Below are positions 18,371 through 29,224 of a stretch of DNA of 64,000 bases, piece after piece (the stretch's first letter is position 1; the number at the start of each line of letters is the position of its first letter). The notes under the pieces were generated by a model that saw nothing but the letters and a program-made list of their open reading frames with translations, had not been told where the DNA came from and searched no databases. The DNA is from Coxiella endosymbiont of Dermacentor marginatus (lineage in GTDB: Bacteria; Pseudomonadota; Gammaproteobacteria; Coxiellales; Coxiellaceae): contig NZ_OU015521.1 in assembly GCF_907164955.1 (NCBI RefSeq), forward strand, positions 62,001 to 126,000, written 5' to 3'. A program made the position numbers and the translations under genes.

Positions 18371-19147
18371 ATGTCAATATCAATTAAAACATCTGAAGAG
18401 TTGAAAAATATGCGCGTTGCTGGCCGTTTAGCGGCTGAGGTGCTTGAAATGATTGAGCCTTATGTAAAGGCCGGAGTTACCACTAATGAGCTTAATATGA
18501 TTTGTCATGACTACATCACAAATGTTCAGAAAGCCACTCCTGCTTCATTGCATTATTTGGGATTTCCCAAATCTATTTGTACATCAGTCAATTATGTAGT
18601 ATGTCATGGGATTCCCAACGATAGAAAATTAAAAGAAGGTGATATCATTAATATTGATGTGACTGTTCTAAAAAATGGCTACCATGGAGACACAAGCAAA
18701 ATGTTTGCTGTAGGTAAAATTTCAAATCATGGAAAGCGGCTTATTCGTATTACGCAAGAATGTCTTTATATTGGAATCTCCATGGTCAAACCAGGAGTAC
18801 GGCTAGGTGATCTCGGTGCTGCTATCCAAATGCATGCGGAAAAAAATCATTACTCTGTTGTTCGAGAATACTGTGGTCATGGTATAGGTAGCGTATTCCA
18901 CGAGCCTGAGTTACAAGTTCTTCATTATGGTATACCTGGAACAGGAGTGATTTTAGAACCAGGCATGACATTTACAATTGAGCCTATGATTAATGCTGGC
19001 AAACGTCACATTAAATTGCTCAACGATGATTGGACAGTTGTCACTAAAGATCGACGTTTATCAGCTCAATGGGAGCATACACTCGCAGTGACTGAAGATG
19101 GTTACGAGGTTTTTACTTTACGTAAGGAAGAGGAAATTAAAATTTAA
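18371..19147 (+). CDS. map: Type I methionine aminopeptidase
   Basis: 258 aa. It removes the initiator Met from nascent proteins. The metal ligands are all visible: Asp96 (NIDVTV), Asp107 (HGDTSKMF), His170 (CGHGIG), Glu204 (FTIEPM) and Glu235 (WEHTLAVT), plus substrate His79 (VVCHGIP). Divergent from rpsB as in E. coli. No eukaryote-like N-terminal extension. Confidence 0.96.
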   Translation: MSISIKTSEELKNMRVAGRLAAEVLEMIEPYVKAGVTTNELNMICHDYITNVQKATPASLHYLGFPKSICTSVNYVVCHGIPNDRKLKEGDIINIDVTVLKNGYHGDTSKMFAVGKISNHGKRLIRITQECLYIGISMVKPGVRLGDLGAAIQMHAEKNHYSVVREYCGHGIGSVFHEPELQVLHYGIPGTGVILEPGMTFTIEPMINAGKRHIKLLNDDWTVVTKDRRLSAQWEHTLAVTEDGYEVFTLRKEEEIKI

Positions 19148-19515
19148 AAAAAGGAACCTTCAATATGCGTTTTATCATTTTTTAACTAAGTACAATTAAT
19201 ACAAAGTATTGGTGAATTAAGGAGTCATAACCCCAAACCCCGCTCGCAGTTTTCAATTAAGTTCTACATTGCCTACTCTCATCTGAATAACACCGTAGAC
19301 TTAGTAAAAGCATTCTCAGAAGGCGCAATTTGAAATTGTATAAAAAACTTCAGCTAAACGCCGCACACGAAATTTATGCTGAAAATCCTGACCAGCATAT
19401 ATTATACCATCGTCTATTAAACATACATCTCCTTCTTAAGACATACAATGAATGACTGTGAGATATTATTGATTCAAGTAATTTACTTAATTAGCTTAAA
19501 ATGTTATTGATGAAA
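19148..19515. other. 368-bp region without an intact gene between map and sucD
   Basis: Both neighbours point into this stretch. It holds one coding-like remnant on the minus strand (19316-19466, listed separately). No clear intrinsic terminator was found. Confidence 0.5.
19316..19466 (-). pseudogene. Short unidentified coding remnant
   Basis: Read on the minus strand from about 19466, one frame gives YLTVIHCMS, a TAA, then EGDVCLIDDGIIYAGQDFQ and HKFRVRRLAEVFYTISNCAF to a TGA at 19316-19318; further broken coding-like text continues to lower coordinates (VYGVIQMRVGNVELN). The amino-acid mix is protein-like but the family is not recognised. It lies downstream of and co-directional with sucD. 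Confidence 0.3.
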
Positions 19516-20403
19516 CTACCGTATAGCAGAAAGTCCCGTTGCTGCAACAACCCCTTGACCAATTTCAGCAGGTGATTTGACAGTAAAAACACCAGCTGCT
19601 TCTAAAGCTGCATATTTATCTGCTGCCGTTCCTTTTCCTTCAGAAATAATAGCTCCCGCATGTCCCATTCTTTTACCGGAGGGCGCAGTCATTCCAGCAA
19701 TGTAGGAAACTACCGGTTTCTTTATATTGGATTTAATAAAATCCGCCGCTTCTTCTTCTGCTGTACCACCAATCTCGCCCACCATCACTATGACTTCTGT
19801 TTGGGAATCCTTCTCAAACAACACTAAGACATCAATAAAACTGGTTCCAAAAATAGGATCACCTCCAATGCCAACACAGGTACTTTGACCAAATCCCAAT
19901 TGTGTAATTTGATTTACGGCTTCGTAAGTCAAAGTTCCAGAGCGAGAAACAACACCGACTTTGCCAGGTTGATGAATATGCCCTGGCATAATCCCAATTT
20001 TACATTCTCCTGGTGTAATAACTCCAGGACAATTTGGCCCAATTAAACGTACATTAGGATGTTGTTTAAGATAAGCTTTAACGATCAGCATATCGAGAAC
20101 AGGAATTCCTTCAGTAATGCAAATTACCAAATTTATTCCTCCGTCGATTGCCTCAATAATAGAATCTTTGCAAAAAGGTGCTGGGACAAAAATCATAGTG
20201 GTATCAGCGCCTGTTTTTGCTACAGCTTCATGTACGCTATTAAAGACAGGCAGTCCTAAATGTGTTTGCCCTCCCTTCCTAGGCGTCACACCACCTACTA
20301 TTTTTGTTCCATATTGCAATGCTTCCTTGGAGTGGAAGGTACCATTTTTTCCCGTAAAACCCTGACAAATTACTTTTGTTTCTTTATTAATTAAAATACT
20401 CAT
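19516..20403 (-). CDS. sucD: Succinyl-CoA synthetase, alpha subunit
   Basis: 295 aa. With SucC it couples succinyl-CoA hydrolysis to ATP/GTP formation in the TCA cycle. The CoA-binding Rossmann domain ([20 protein letters not shown]) is at residues 14-33. The phosphorylated active-site His248 lies in [11 protein letters not shown]. The start overlaps the sucC end by 17 bases. Confidence 0.96.
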   Translation of the reverse strand: MSILINKETKVICQGFTGKNGTFHSKEALQYGTKIVGGVTPRKGGQTHLGLPVFNSVHEAVAKTGADTTMIFVPAPFCKDSIIEAIDGGINLVICITEGIPVLDMLIVKAYLKQHPNVRLIGPNCPGVITPGECKIGIMPGHIHQPGKVGVVSRSGTLTYEAVNQITQLGFGQSTCVGIGGDPIFGTSFIDVLVLFEKDSQTEVIVMVGEIGGTAEEEAADFIKSNIKKPVVSYIAGMTAPSGKRMGHAGAIISEGKGTAADKYAALEAAGVFTVKSPAEIGQGVVAATGLSAIR

Positions 20404-21571
20404 TATTCTGTCTTTTTATTTGTTGAATAATTTTTTTCGCGGCACCTGAAAAACTTTTTTCAGCAGTGATGTTTATACCACTTTCTGCAAGTTTCTTAGC
20501 TCCTAATTGAGCATTGTTCCCTTTTAAACGAACAATCACTGGAACATAAACACCTATTTCTTTTACTGCACTAATAATGCCTTCAGCGATTAAATCACAT
20601 CGAACAATTCCGCCGAATATATTCACGAAAATTCCTTTAACATTTTTATCTGAGACGATAATTTTAAAAGCTTTAGCTACTCGATCTTTAGTGGCACTTC
20701 CACCTACATCTAAGAAATTAGCTGGCTCACCGCCCGCCAACTTAATAAGATCCATTGTAGCCATTGCGAGTCCTGCACCGTTTACCATGCAACCAATGTT
20801 TCCATCTAATTTAATGTAACTTAATTCCCATTGTCGCGCTAAAGTTTCGTATTCATCTTCTTGGGTTGTATCACGCATTTTACGAAGTTCAGACTGACGA
20901 TAAAGCACATTATCATCCACATCTAATTTTGCATCTAAGCAAAGAAGCTTTCCTGAATCGGTAATTGCAAGAGGATTAATTTCCAATAAACTCAGATCGC
21001 GCTCGATAAATAGTTGATACAGTCTGATAACAATATCTGTAAATGATTGCATGTGAACAGGATCTAAATTTAGACCAAAGAATAATTGCCGACTTTGAAA
21101 AGGTTGTAATCCAACTATAGGATTAACAATTATTTTTAAAATTTTCTCAGGGGATTTTTTCGCTACTTTCTCAATTTCGATCCCACCTTCTGCGGAAGCT
21201 ATAAAAACAATCAGCTGAGAAGAGCGATCAATCAACGCACCCAAATATAATTCTCGAATGATATTTGATTTTTTTTCAATTAAAATTTGATTTATCGGTT
21301 GCCCACGTTTGTTTGTTTGATAGGTAACTAAGCGCGTCCCTAGTAAGTTTTTTACAGCAGACTTTAATTCTTCTCTATCGTTAGCTAAACGAATACCACC
21401 TGCTTTTCCACGACCACCTGCGTGCACTTGGGCTTTAATTACCCAACAATTACCACCAATTTTGTTGGCTGCATCGACGGCTGCTTCCAGATTAAAAATC
21501 ACTTCACCCGGAGGTACGGGAATGTTGTATTCTTTTAATAGATTTTTTGATTGATACTCATGTAATTTCAT
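20387..21571 (-). CDS. sucC: Succinyl-CoA synthetase, beta subunit
   Basis: 394 aa starting [20 protein letters not shown], the standard N-terminus; an alternative start at 21628 adds 19 unrelated residues. It has the ATP-grasp domain with [13 protein letters not shown] (residues about 45-57) and the C-terminal flavodoxin-like domain with [16 protein letters not shown]. It binds nucleotide and succinate. Cotranscribed with sucD in the sdh-suc cluster. Confidence 0.96.
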   Translation of the reverse strand: MKLHEYQSKNLLKEYNIPVPPGEVIFNLEAAVDAANKIGGNCWVIKAQVHAGGRGKAGGIRLANDREELKSAVKNLLGTRLVTYQTNKRGQPINQILIEKKSNIIRELYLGALIDRSSQLIVFIASAEGGIEIEKVAKKSPEKILKIIVNPIVGLQPFQSRQLFFGLNLDPVHMQSFTDIVIRLYQLFIERDLSLLEINPLAITDSGKLLCLDAKLDVDDNVLYRQSELRKMRDTTQEDEYETLARQWELSYIKLDGNIGCMVNGAGLAMATMDLIKLAGGEPANFLDVGGSATKDRVAKAFKIIVSDKNVKGIFVNIFGGIVRCDLIAEGIISAVKEIGVYVPVIVRLKGNNAQLGAKKLAESGINITAEKSFSGAAKKIIQQIKRQNNEYFN

Positions 21572-21646
21572 ATTTATTTGTCTTTTTTCTTCGTCCCTCA
21601 CACATATAGACTTCCAAAAAGAGAGCACTAGGTGTGAGGAAAATTT

Positions 21647-22864
21647 TCATATTCCCAACACCAATCTGGTCGGATCCTCCAGTAATTCTTTAATAGTTAC
21701 TAAAAATAATACCGCTTCACGACCATCGATGACGCGATGATCGTAAGATAAAGCCACTAACATTATTGGCCGAATTATGATCTGGCCATCTTCTACAACA
21801 GGCCTGTCTTCAATTTTATGCATCCCCAAAATAGCAGTTTGAGGAGGATTAATGATTGGCGTGGATAATAGAGATCCATAAGTTCCTCCATTAGTAATTG
21901 TAAACGTTCCACCTGTTAATTCATCAATACCCAAACGTCCTTCTTGAACCCGAGAGGCATATTCCCTGATTTGCTTCTCAATATCGGCCATACTCATATT
22001 TTCTGCATTTCTGAGGATAGGGACTATCAAGCCACGTTCCGTACCTACTGCAATTCCAATGTCGTAGTAATTGTGATAAATAATTTCGCTCCTATCAATT
22101 GAAGCATTTACCATTGGAAATCTTTTTAACGCTTCAACTGAAACTTTTGTAAAAAACGACATAAACCCTAAACGAACTTTATGTTTTTTCTCAAATGCAT
22201 CACGGTATTTTTTTCGTAAGTCCATTACTGGTTTCATATTAATTTCATTAAAGGTAGATAACAACGCGGATTCTTGCTGTACTTGGACTAAACGTTCCGC
22301 GATACGTTTCCGAATACGAGAAAGAGGTACGCGTTTTTCTGTTCGTTCCCTCTTTTCAATTTCTTTTTCGGCTTCTTTTGAATCAGACTTTTCTTTTTGA
22401 CTTTTTAAATAATCTTCAACGTCTTCTTTCATAATTCGCCCTTTTTTTCCACTTCCTTCAATTTTACTAACGTCAAGACCTTGTTCAGAGATCAATCGAC
22501 GTATGGCAGGACTAAGATCACCTTTATTTTCTCCGGATTTTTTATGGGTTCTTTTCTCTTCTTCATTTTTCTCTACTCTATCTTTTTCTTCTTTTTCTTT
22601 ATTCTTAACTAAATATCCCCCTCTTTCTTCTTCCAAAATTGCCAGAATTTCTTTTTCCTTAACGATCATTCCCTCTTTAACTTTTATCTTTTTAATAATG
22701 CCATCTTTTGGTGCTGGAATTTCTAACATTACTTTATCAGTTTCTAAGTCGATTAAGTTCTCATCCCGAAAAATAAAGTCACCCTCTTTTTTATACCATT
22801 TTACCACTGTAGCATCGGTAACAGATTCCGGGAGCGTAGGAACTTTAATTTCAATTATAGTCAT
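21647..22864 (-). CDS. sucB: 2-oxoglutarate dehydrogenase E2 (dihydrolipoyl succinyltransferase)
   Basis: 405 aa. Lipoyl domain at residues 1-80 with the lipoylated Lys44 in [10 protein letters not shown] highly charged Glu/Lys linker (about 80-115) leads to the E1/E3-binding domain [20 protein letters not shown] and a second charged linker (about 150-170). The catalytic domain ends with the active-site [11 protein letters not shown]. It starts 1 base after the sucA stop. The E3 subunit (lpd) is not in the window. Confidence 0.96.
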   Translation of the reverse strand: MTIIEIKVPTLPESVTDATVVKWYKKEGDFIFRDENLIDLETDKVMLEIPAPKDGIIKKIKVKEGMIVKEKEILAILEEERGGYLVKNKEKEEKDRVEKNEEEKRTHKKSGENKGDLSPAIRRLISEQGLDVSKIEGSGKKGRIMKEDVEDYLKSQKEKSDSKEAEKEIEKRERTEKRVPLSRIRKRIAERLVQVQQESALLSTFNEINMKPVMDLRKKYRDAFEKKHKVRLGFMSFFTKVSVEALKRFPMVNASIDRSEIIYHNYYDIGIAVGTERGLIVPILRNAENMSMADIEKQIREYASRVQEGRLGIDELTGGTFTITNGGTYGSLLSTPIINPPQTAILGMHKIEDRPVVEDGQIIIRPIMLVALSYDHRVIDGREAVLFLVTIKELLEDPTRLVLGI

Positions 22865-22865
22865 G

Positions 22866-25679
22866 TTAAATTTCCTCTTTGAGTCCTAGAGCCTTATTAA
22901 TCAATTTCTTTTGTGATTTTAAATAAAGTGCCAGATAACCAGTAGCTGCTGCAGCAGAAGCAGGCCGTCCTGCATAATCTAATATTTGATTATCTTGCAA
23001 ACATTTTGCGAGTCGATGGCGAGTGTAGAACCAAGCACCTTGATTCTTAGGTTCTTCCTGACACCAAATTACTTTCTCTGCTTCAGAATATTTTTTGAGT
23101 TCCGCTTTTAATTCATCATAAGGAAATGGATATAATTGTTCAATGCGAACTAAAGCGATATCATTTAATTTATTCTTATTCTCACGCCGCTTAATTAGTA
23201 ACTCGTAATAAACTTTTCCGCTGCAAAGTACAACTCGTTTTACTTTTCTTGGATTCTGCTTATCAATTTCGGGAATGATCAATTTCAATTGACCATGAGT
23301 TAAATCTTCTAACAAGGAAACTGCCAATTTATGACGCAATAAACTCTTTGGCGTCATAACAATTAAAGGTTTGTGATAGGGGCATAATACTTGATGTCGT
23401 AATAAATGGAAAATTTGTGCCGGTGTTGTAGGAACGCATACTTGCATATTATTCTGAGCGCACAGTTGCAAGTAACGCTCTAACCGGGCTGAAGAATGTT
23501 CAGGACCTTTACCTTCGTAGCCGTGTGGTAAAAACATCACTAAACCCGAGAGGCGATTCCATTTTTGCCATCCTGAACTTATAAATTGATCAATAATCAC
23601 TTGAGCCACGTTGGAAAAATCACCAAATTGTGCTTCCCAAATAATTAATGACTGCAAATCCGCAGTTGAATAACCATATTCAAATCCTAACGAACCAGTT
23701 TCACACAGCAAAGAATCGTAAATATAAGCTTTTGCTTGTTGAGCCTTTAAATGTTTTAAAGGCTCATATTTTTTTCCGGTATCCTGATCAAATACGGCAG
23801 CGTGACGGTGGAAAAAAGTACCCCGTCGGGAATCTTGTCCTACCAATCTCACCGAATGCCCTTCTTCTAATAAAGAGGCGTAGGCGATCATTTCTCCAAA
23901 ACCCCAATCTATGGGAACTTTACCTCTGACCATTTCAAGTCTTGATTTATAAATAGCAGCCACTTTTCGATGCAGTTTAAGTGTATCTGGCAATGTGGTG
24001 AGCTTTTTTCCGATTGCTTTTAATTTTTTCAATGAAATGGCCGTATCCATCATGATAGTCCATTCTTGACCAAGGCAAGGAGTCGGATTAGCCGCACAAT
24101 AATGCACCGACAAACTATCAGGAAGAGTCTCTACCACTTGTCGTCCTTCGTCAAGACAAGTGCGATATTTTTCCGTCCACTCGTCTATTTCTTCGGAAGT
24201 GCAAATCTTTTGGTTAATAAGTCTTTTTGCGTAAATTGCTCGAGTGGTAGTGTGTTCTTGAATAATCTTGTACATTACAGGCTGAGTAGGTACTGGATCG
24301 TCTACCTCTTGATGACCATGTCGACGATAACAGACAAGATCAATAAAGACATCTTTATGGAATTTCATTCGATAATCTAATACTAATTGGGTAACTGCAA
24401 TCACAGCTTCAGGATCATCGCCATTAACATGAAATACAGGTGCATCCAACATTTTAGCTATGTCCGTACAATACAGGGAGGATCGTGCATCCTTGGGATT
24501 ACTAGTAGTAAAACCCAATTGATTATTCAAAACGATATGAATAGAACCCCCTATATAATAAGCTCGCGTTTGCGACATGTTAAGCACTTCCATGACAATA
24601 CCTTCACCTGCAAATGAAGCGTCTCCATGAATCATGACGGCCATCGCGTAATCTGGATTTTGTCCATTTTGTTTTTCTTGTTGTGCACGCACATATCCCA
24701 TAACAACAGGACATATAAATTCTAAATGTGAAGGATTAAAAGCTAATGACAAACGCATCGGGCCTTCATCTGTTTTTATATCTTGAGAATAACCAAGGTG
24801 ATATTTTACGTCTCCTGATATCAAACCATAATCCTTTTTGCCTTCAAATTCCTGAAATAATTCGGAAGCCGATTGACCCATAATATTTAATAACACATTA
24901 ACCCGACCACGATGTGCCATGCAAATTACTACTTCATTTAACTTTTTTCCACATGCCCGTTTAACCAGTTCATTTAATAAGGGAATTAAACTTTCACTGC
25001 CTTCTAAAGAATAGCGAACTTGACCTACATATTTTGTATCGAGATATTTTTCAAGGGTTTCTGCTGCCACCAATTGCTGTAAAATATTTCTTTTATTAAA
25101 ATCAATGCGATTTAGCTGATGTTCTACATAGTGCTGCAACCAACTCCGCTCTTGCTCATTAGAACATGTATTGAATTGCACACCAATAGAACCGCAATAA
25201 ATTTCACGTAAACGGTTATATATTTCCTCTAGAGTCACATGAGAGCTATCTAAAAAACCATTAGTAGTAAATTTTTCTTTAAAATCAGTTTTTGTTAAGC
25301 CATAATGATTCAATTCTAAGCGAGGATCTATCGGACGATCGTCCCTCTCAAGTGGGTTAATCTTCGCGTTAAGATGACCAAATTGTCGGTAAGCCTCGAT
25401 CAATAAATCAACAGCTGTTTGATTAGAAGTAGGTTTTACACTCGGAATAGTATAGGCTTTTTGACTTGATAACTCAAAAAATTCTTTTTGGATACTAGAA
25501 TGTGAAATGTCTAATACAGCAGTATTATTCGATAAGGATCGAAAATAATGACGCCATTCTTTATTAACATTGTTGGGGTCTCTAAGAAAATTTTCATAAA
25601 GCATTTCAATGTAACCAGCGTTATTATTAGCTAAATAGGAGCTTTTTTGAAATTGCTCCATTAAGGTTTTTTTTTGCAT
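22866..25679 (-). CDS. sucA: 2-oxoglutarate dehydrogenase E1
   Basis: 937 aa thiamine-diphosphate enzyme that decarboxylates 2-oxoglutarate. The N-terminal E2-binding segment ([20 protein letters not shown]) is followed by [16 protein letters not shown] and the ThDP/Mg region [38 protein letters not shown] and [19 protein letters not shown] mark the transketolase-like second half. Length is normal. Between sdhB and sucB, as in E. coli. Confidence 0.97.
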   Translation of the reverse strand: MQKKTLMEQFQKSSYLANNNAGYIEMLYENFLRDPNNVNKEWRHYFRSLSNNTAVLDISHSSIQKEFFELSSQKAYTIPSVKPTSNQTAVDLLIEAYRQFGHLNAKINPLERDDRPIDPRLELNHYGLTKTDFKEKFTTNGFLDSSHVTLEEIYNRLREIYCGSIGVQFNTCSNEQERSWLQHYVEHQLNRIDFNKRNILQQLVAAETLEKYLDTKYVGQVRYSLEGSESLIPLLNELVKRACGKKLNEVVICMAHRGRVNVLLNIMGQSASELFQEFEGKKDYGLISGDVKYHLGYSQDIKTDEGPMRLSLAFNPSHLEFICPVVMGYVRAQQEKQNGQNPDYAMAVMIHGDASFAGEGIVMEVLNMSQTRAYYIGGSIHIVLNNQLGFTTSNPKDARSSLYCTDIAKMLDAPVFHVNGDDPEAVIAVTQLVLDYRMKFHKDVFIDLVCYRRHGHQEVDDPVPTQPVMYKIIQEHTTTRAIYAKRLINQKICTSEEIDEWTEKYRTCLDEGRQVVETLPDSLSVHYCAANPTPCLGQEWTIMMDTAISLKKLKAIGKKLTTLPDTLKLHRKVAAIYKSRLEMVRGKVPIDWGFGEMIAYASLLEEGHSVRLVGQDSRRGTFFHRHAAVFDQDTGKKYEPLKHLKAQQAKAYIYDSLLCETGSLGFEYGYSTADLQSLIIWEAQFGDFSNVAQVIIDQFISSGWQKWNRLSGLVMFLPHGYEGKGPEHSSARLERYLQLCAQNNMQVCVPTTPAQIFHLLRHQVLCPYHKPLIVMTPKSLLRHKLAVSLLEDLTHGQLKLIIPEIDKQNPRKVKRVVLCSGKVYYELLIKRRENKNKLNDIALVRIEQLYPFPYDELKAELKKYSEAEKVIWCQEEPKNQGAWFYTRHRLAKCLQDNQILDYAGRPASAAAATGYLALYLKSQKKLINKALGLKEEI

Positions 25680-25736
25680 AATCTTTTATTTTCTTCTATA
25701 CAAGTTGTTCAACTTTTAAGGCAATAAACTCACTTA

Positions 25737-26465
25737 CTACTTTCTACTTTCTATTTCACACAGCATCTCCGTACGAATTTTTCGAATTGCTTTTGCTGGA
25801 TTAAGATTTTTTGGGCATACAGTTGCACAATTCATAATGGTCCGACAACGAAAAACACTGTAAGGGTCTCTCATTGAATCTAAGCGTTCTCTTTTCCTAG
25901 TATCTCGGCTATCAGCAATAAATCGATAAGACCACAGCAACCCAGATGGACCAATAAATTTATCAGGGTTCCACCAATAAGAAGGACAAGAAGACGAACA
26001 GCAAGCACACAAAATACATTCGTAGAGCCCATCTAATTTTGCGCGATCGACAGGGGATTGTAATTGCTCTTTTTTCTGGGTCTCGTGATTATTGAGAAGA
26101 TAGGGTTTTATCCTTTTATACTGAGCATAAAATTGCTCCATGTCAACAATTAAATCACGAATAATAGGAAAACCTGGCAGAGGCCGAATTACTACTTGAT
26201 CTGGTAAAGTTTTTAATTGCGTCACACAAGCCAAACCATTTTTACCATTAATATTCATTCCATCCGACCCACAAACTCCTTCACCACACGAACGACGTAA
26301 GCCGATATCTGGGTGTTTTTCCCTGATTGCTTCCAAAGCATTAAGTAACATTTTCCCTGGTATCACAGAAACATCTAATTGATAGTTCTGAATATAAGGT
26401 TTTTTATGTGTTTCGGGGTTAAAACGCTTTATCAAAAATGTCATTATTCGAGACTTCTTGTTCAT
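25737..26465 (-). CDS. sdhB: Succinate dehydrogenase iron-sulfur subunit
   Basis: 242 aa. It carries three Fe-S clusters linking FAD to quinone. [2Fe-2S] ligands lie in CGEGVCGSDG (Cys60, Cys65, Asp68) and Cys80; the [4Fe-4S] site is CILCACC (Cys150-156); the [3Fe-4S] site is CRTIMNCATVCP (Cys207, 213, 217) with Cys160 (SSSCP). An internal ATG 7 codons later (MTFLIKRF) is an equally likely start. It begins 7 bases after sdhA. Confidence 0.96.
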   Translation of the reverse strand: MNKKSRIMTFLIKRFNPETHKKPYIQNYQLDVSVIPGKMLLNALEAIREKHPDIGLRRSCGEGVCGSDGMNINGKNGLACVTQLKTLPDQVVIRPLPGFPIIRDLIVDMEQFYAQYKRIKPYLLNNHETQKKEQLQSPVDRAKLDGLYECILCACCSSSCPSYWWNPDKFIGPSGLLWSYRFIADSRDTRKRERLDSMRDPYSVFRCRTIMNCATVCPKNLNPAKAIRKIRTEMLCEIESRK

Positions 26466-26472
26466 ATTTTAT

Positions 26473-28245
26473 TCATACCCTATGATTTCTCGCTTTAGGT
26501 GGAAATGGTTCTATTCCCTTGGGTTTCATATTAACGGGACGATAAGCAATACGCCCATCTCGAAAATAAACCGTGTGTTTTAACCAATTAACATCATCAC
26601 GCTTACTATAATCATAGCGATAATGAGCGCCTCGGCTTTCTTTACGCTGATTAGCACAAACAGCCGTTGCGCAAGACACTTCGATTAAATTATCAAGTTC
26701 TAGTGCCTCCACCCGTGCATTATTAAATATCCGACTGGTATCCATCAATTTTGCTCGCCGTAATTGCTCTTGTAATTTTTTTAAACGTTTTAATCCTCGA
26801 TCCATTTGTTTCTCATTTCGAAAAACACCAAAATCTTCTGACATAGCTTTCGTCATTTTTTGACGAATTATCACTGGATTTTCTGTATTTTCCGACTTTT
26901 CCCAACGTTTGAGACGAGCTAGAATAGCATCAACATCATCGGTATTTTCAGTACGATGCTTTAATTTCGTCTTCAACACTTCTTTCAGATATAAACCAAT
27001 TGATCGACCAAAAACAACTAAATCTAATAGAGAATTCGTTCCTAGCCGATTAGCCCCATGAACAGATACGCAAGCGCACTCACCGGCAGCAAACATACCT
27101 TCAACTACTTGATCGTTACCATTTTCATCCATGGTTAAGGCTTGTCCATGAATGGTTGTAGGAATACCGCCCATCATGTAATGACAGGTGGGTAAAACAG
27201 GTATTGGTTCTTTAGTTATGTTAACATTAGCAAATTTTTCAGAGAGCTCAATAATACCTGGCAAACGCTCTCGCAATACTTGCTCCTTTATGTGATTCAG
27301 TTTTAATAAAACGTAATCCTTCTTTGGACCTACCCCATTTCCTATCATGATCTCTTGTAAAATAGAACGCGAAACAACATCTCGACAATCGAGATCTTTT
27401 AAATGCGGTGAATAACGTTCCATAAAACGCTCACCATTTTTATTAATAAGGTATCCGCCTTCACCACGAGCACCTTCAGTAATCAAACACCCGATTCCGT
27501 AAATCCCTGTGGGATGAAATTGCCAAAATTCCATATCCTGTACGGGCAATCCAGCTCGAAGTGCCATGCCAATACCATCCCCAGTGTTTGTATACGCGTT
27601 ACTGGTAGTTTCATAAATACGACCCGCACCACCAGTCGCAAAAATTGTTGCTCGAGATTTAAAAAAAAATAAATCACTCGTTGCCATGTTTAGGGCAATC
27701 AGACCTACAATCCCGCCTTTGATTCCCCGAACTAAGTCGATTCCATACCACTCGCTATAAAAGTGAGTTCCGGCTTCGATATTTTTTTGATAGAGCGTAT
27801 GTAACATCGCATGACCTGTTCGGTCAGCACAAGCGCAAGTACGAAGCGCCATTTCTTTTCCAAAATCGCAGGTATGCCCACCAAAAGCACGTTGATAGAT
27901 ACGACCATCACCTAAGCGCGAAAAAGGTAAGCCATAATGTTCTAATTCATAAACTGAAGTGGGCGCTTGTTCACACATGTACTGAATGGCATTCTGATCA
28001 CCTAAATAATCTGAGCCTTTCACGGTGTCGTACATGTGCCATATTGGTTTATCAGGAACTACGTTACCCAAAGCTGCTGCAATGCCTCCTTGAGCAGAAA
28101 CGGTGTGAGATCGAGTAGGAAACACTTTTGAAACAACAGCTACTTTATATTCTTGTGACTGTGCCATTTCCAAAGCAGCACGTAATCCAGCGCCTCCAGC
28201 ACCTACAATTAAGGTGTCGTATTCTTTAACTTGAATAGAATTCAT
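26473..28245 (-). CDS. sdhA: Succinate dehydrogenase flavoprotein subunit
   Basis: 590 aa. It oxidises succinate to fumarate with covalently bound FAD. The dinucleotide loop is VGAGGAGLRAAL (residues 14-25). FAD is attached at His47 in TRSHTVSAQGG. HPTGIYGIGCLITEGARGEG is the substrate site. C-terminal REKSRGAHYR-type segment reads RKESRGAHYRYDY. Complete, in sdhCDAB order. Confidence 0.97.
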   Translation of the reverse strand: MNSIQVKEYDTLIVGAGGAGLRAALEMAQSQEYKVAVVSKVFPTRSHTVSAQGGIAAALGNVVPDKPIWHMYDTVKGSDYLGDQNAIQYMCEQAPTSVYELEHYGLPFSRLGDGRIYQRAFGGHTCDFGKEMALRTCACADRTGHAMLHTLYQKNIEAGTHFYSEWYGIDLVRGIKGGIVGLIALNMATSDLFFFKSRATIFATGGAGRIYETTSNAYTNTGDGIGMALRAGLPVQDMEFWQFHPTGIYGIGCLITEGARGEGGYLINKNGERFMERYSPHLKDLDCRDVVSRSILQEIMIGNGVGPKKDYVLLKLNHIKEQVLRERLPGIIELSEKFANVNITKEPIPVLPTCHYMMGGIPTTIHGQALTMDENGNDQVVEGMFAAGECACVSVHGANRLGTNSLLDLVVFGRSIGLYLKEVLKTKLKHRTENTDDVDAILARLKRWEKSENTENPVIIRQKMTKAMSEDFGVFRNEKQMDRGLKRLKKLQEQLRRAKLMDTSRIFNNARVEALELDNLIEVSCATAVCANQRKESRGAHYRYDYSKRDDVNWLKHTVYFRDGRIAYRPVNMKPKGIEPFPPKARNHRV

Positions 28246-28252
28246 ATTTACC

Positions 28253-28600
28253 TCAATGCACTATCCATAAAAATTTAATGGCCCATATAAAATAAGTAGT
28301 CAATAGCAAGCAAATAATTGTCTCTAATATTAATCGAATTGGTTTATTTTTTATATAATCGGTAAAAATTATCCAGATGCCAATCCATGCATGCCATAGC
28401 ACACTAAAAATCACCAGTAAGGTAAAAATTTTCATGGTTAAATGTGTAAATAAGATATGCCATTGCATATAAGAAATAGGATGATGTACAAGCAGAAAAA
28501 TAATGAGAAAAAAAGTATAAATACCAATTAACAAAGCAGTAATGCGTTGCACAAACCAGTCATTGTAACCACGCCAGCTTGTCCGATCTACCATATCCAT
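28253..28600 (-). CDS. sdhD: Succinate dehydrogenase membrane anchor subunit
   Basis: 115 aa with three membrane helices (about residues 18-38, 55-78, 88-110). The helix 2 segment LWHAWIGIWIIFTDYIK contains the conserved H-A-W-x-G and D-Y quinone/haem-region residues. It overlaps sdhC by 13 bases. SdhD sequences diverge fast, so identification rests on this motif and operon position. Confidence 0.9.
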   Translation of the reverse strand: MDMVDRTSWRGYNDWFVQRITALLIGIYTFFLIIFLLVHHPISYMQWHILFTHLTMKIFTLLVIFSVLWHAWIGIWIIFTDYIKNKPIRLILETIICLLLTTYFIWAIKFLWIVH

Positions 28601-28965
28601 ACTCCCGCTAATACAATGGTGATAAATGAAACTGCGAAAACCGTATAGGCTGTGATACGGCTCTCATGGATTGATTCCCAAAGACCAAGATCCATTGCTA
28701 AGTGGCGTATACCAGAAAATAAGTGGAATAAAGTCGCGGAGAGTGTGATCCACAAAACAACTTTTAACCAGTAATTACGGGTAAGTAATTGTTGAAAATC
28801 ACAGAATGAGACTTCCGATAGTGTTGTTTGATGTAGAAGATAAAACATTAAAGGCATAAATAAGAAGAGAATAAAACCAGAAATTCGATGGCAAATCGAT
28901 ACAATGGCCATCGGTGGAAAATGAAGTTTAGTCAGATCAAGATTGGCTGGCCGTTCGGCATGCAT
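28588..28965 (-). CDS. sdhC: Succinate dehydrogenase cytochrome b556 subunit
   Basis: 125 aa with three membrane helices. The N-terminal RPANLDLTKLHFPPMAIVSI and CHRISGFILF (quinone-site Ser/Arg region) and the haem-ligand segment HLFSGIRHLAMDLG fit SdhC. First gene of sdhCDAB; the 259-base spacer to the divergent gltA should hold the promoters of both. Confidence 0.94.
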   Translation of the reverse strand: MHAERPANLDLTKLHFPPMAIVSICHRISGFILFLFMPLMFYLLHQTTLSEVSFCDFQQLLTRNYWLKVVLWITLSATLFHLFSGIRHLAMDLGLWESIHESRITAYTVFAVSFITIVLAGVWIW

Positions 28966-29169
28966 CCCATCACCCCATTTAGAAACTACTTTTAATTAAA
29001 TGGTCATTCTACAGTACTTTGTCTATTCACGCACGGTGGATGAATTATAACGATAATATTGAAAGAACACAAACCGAAATTTATTATAAGTAAGGAAAGT
29101 AAGAAAGAAGTAACTTTTTTAAGTATCAATTCAAAAAAATTTTTCTTACAATTGGTAATCGATCAATCT

Positions 29170-29197
29170 TTGGAAATCAGACTGAGGATTATATATT
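29170..29197 (+). promoter_or_regulatory. Candidate gltA promoter
   Basis: TTGGAA at 29170-29175 and TATATT at 29192-29197 are 16 bases apart, about 27 bases ahead of the gltA ATG. A strong GAGGAG ribosome-binding site lies between (29214-29219). Confidence 0.4.
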
Positions 29198-29224
29198 AAT
29201 CATTGTCCAGTATGAGGAGTATCC

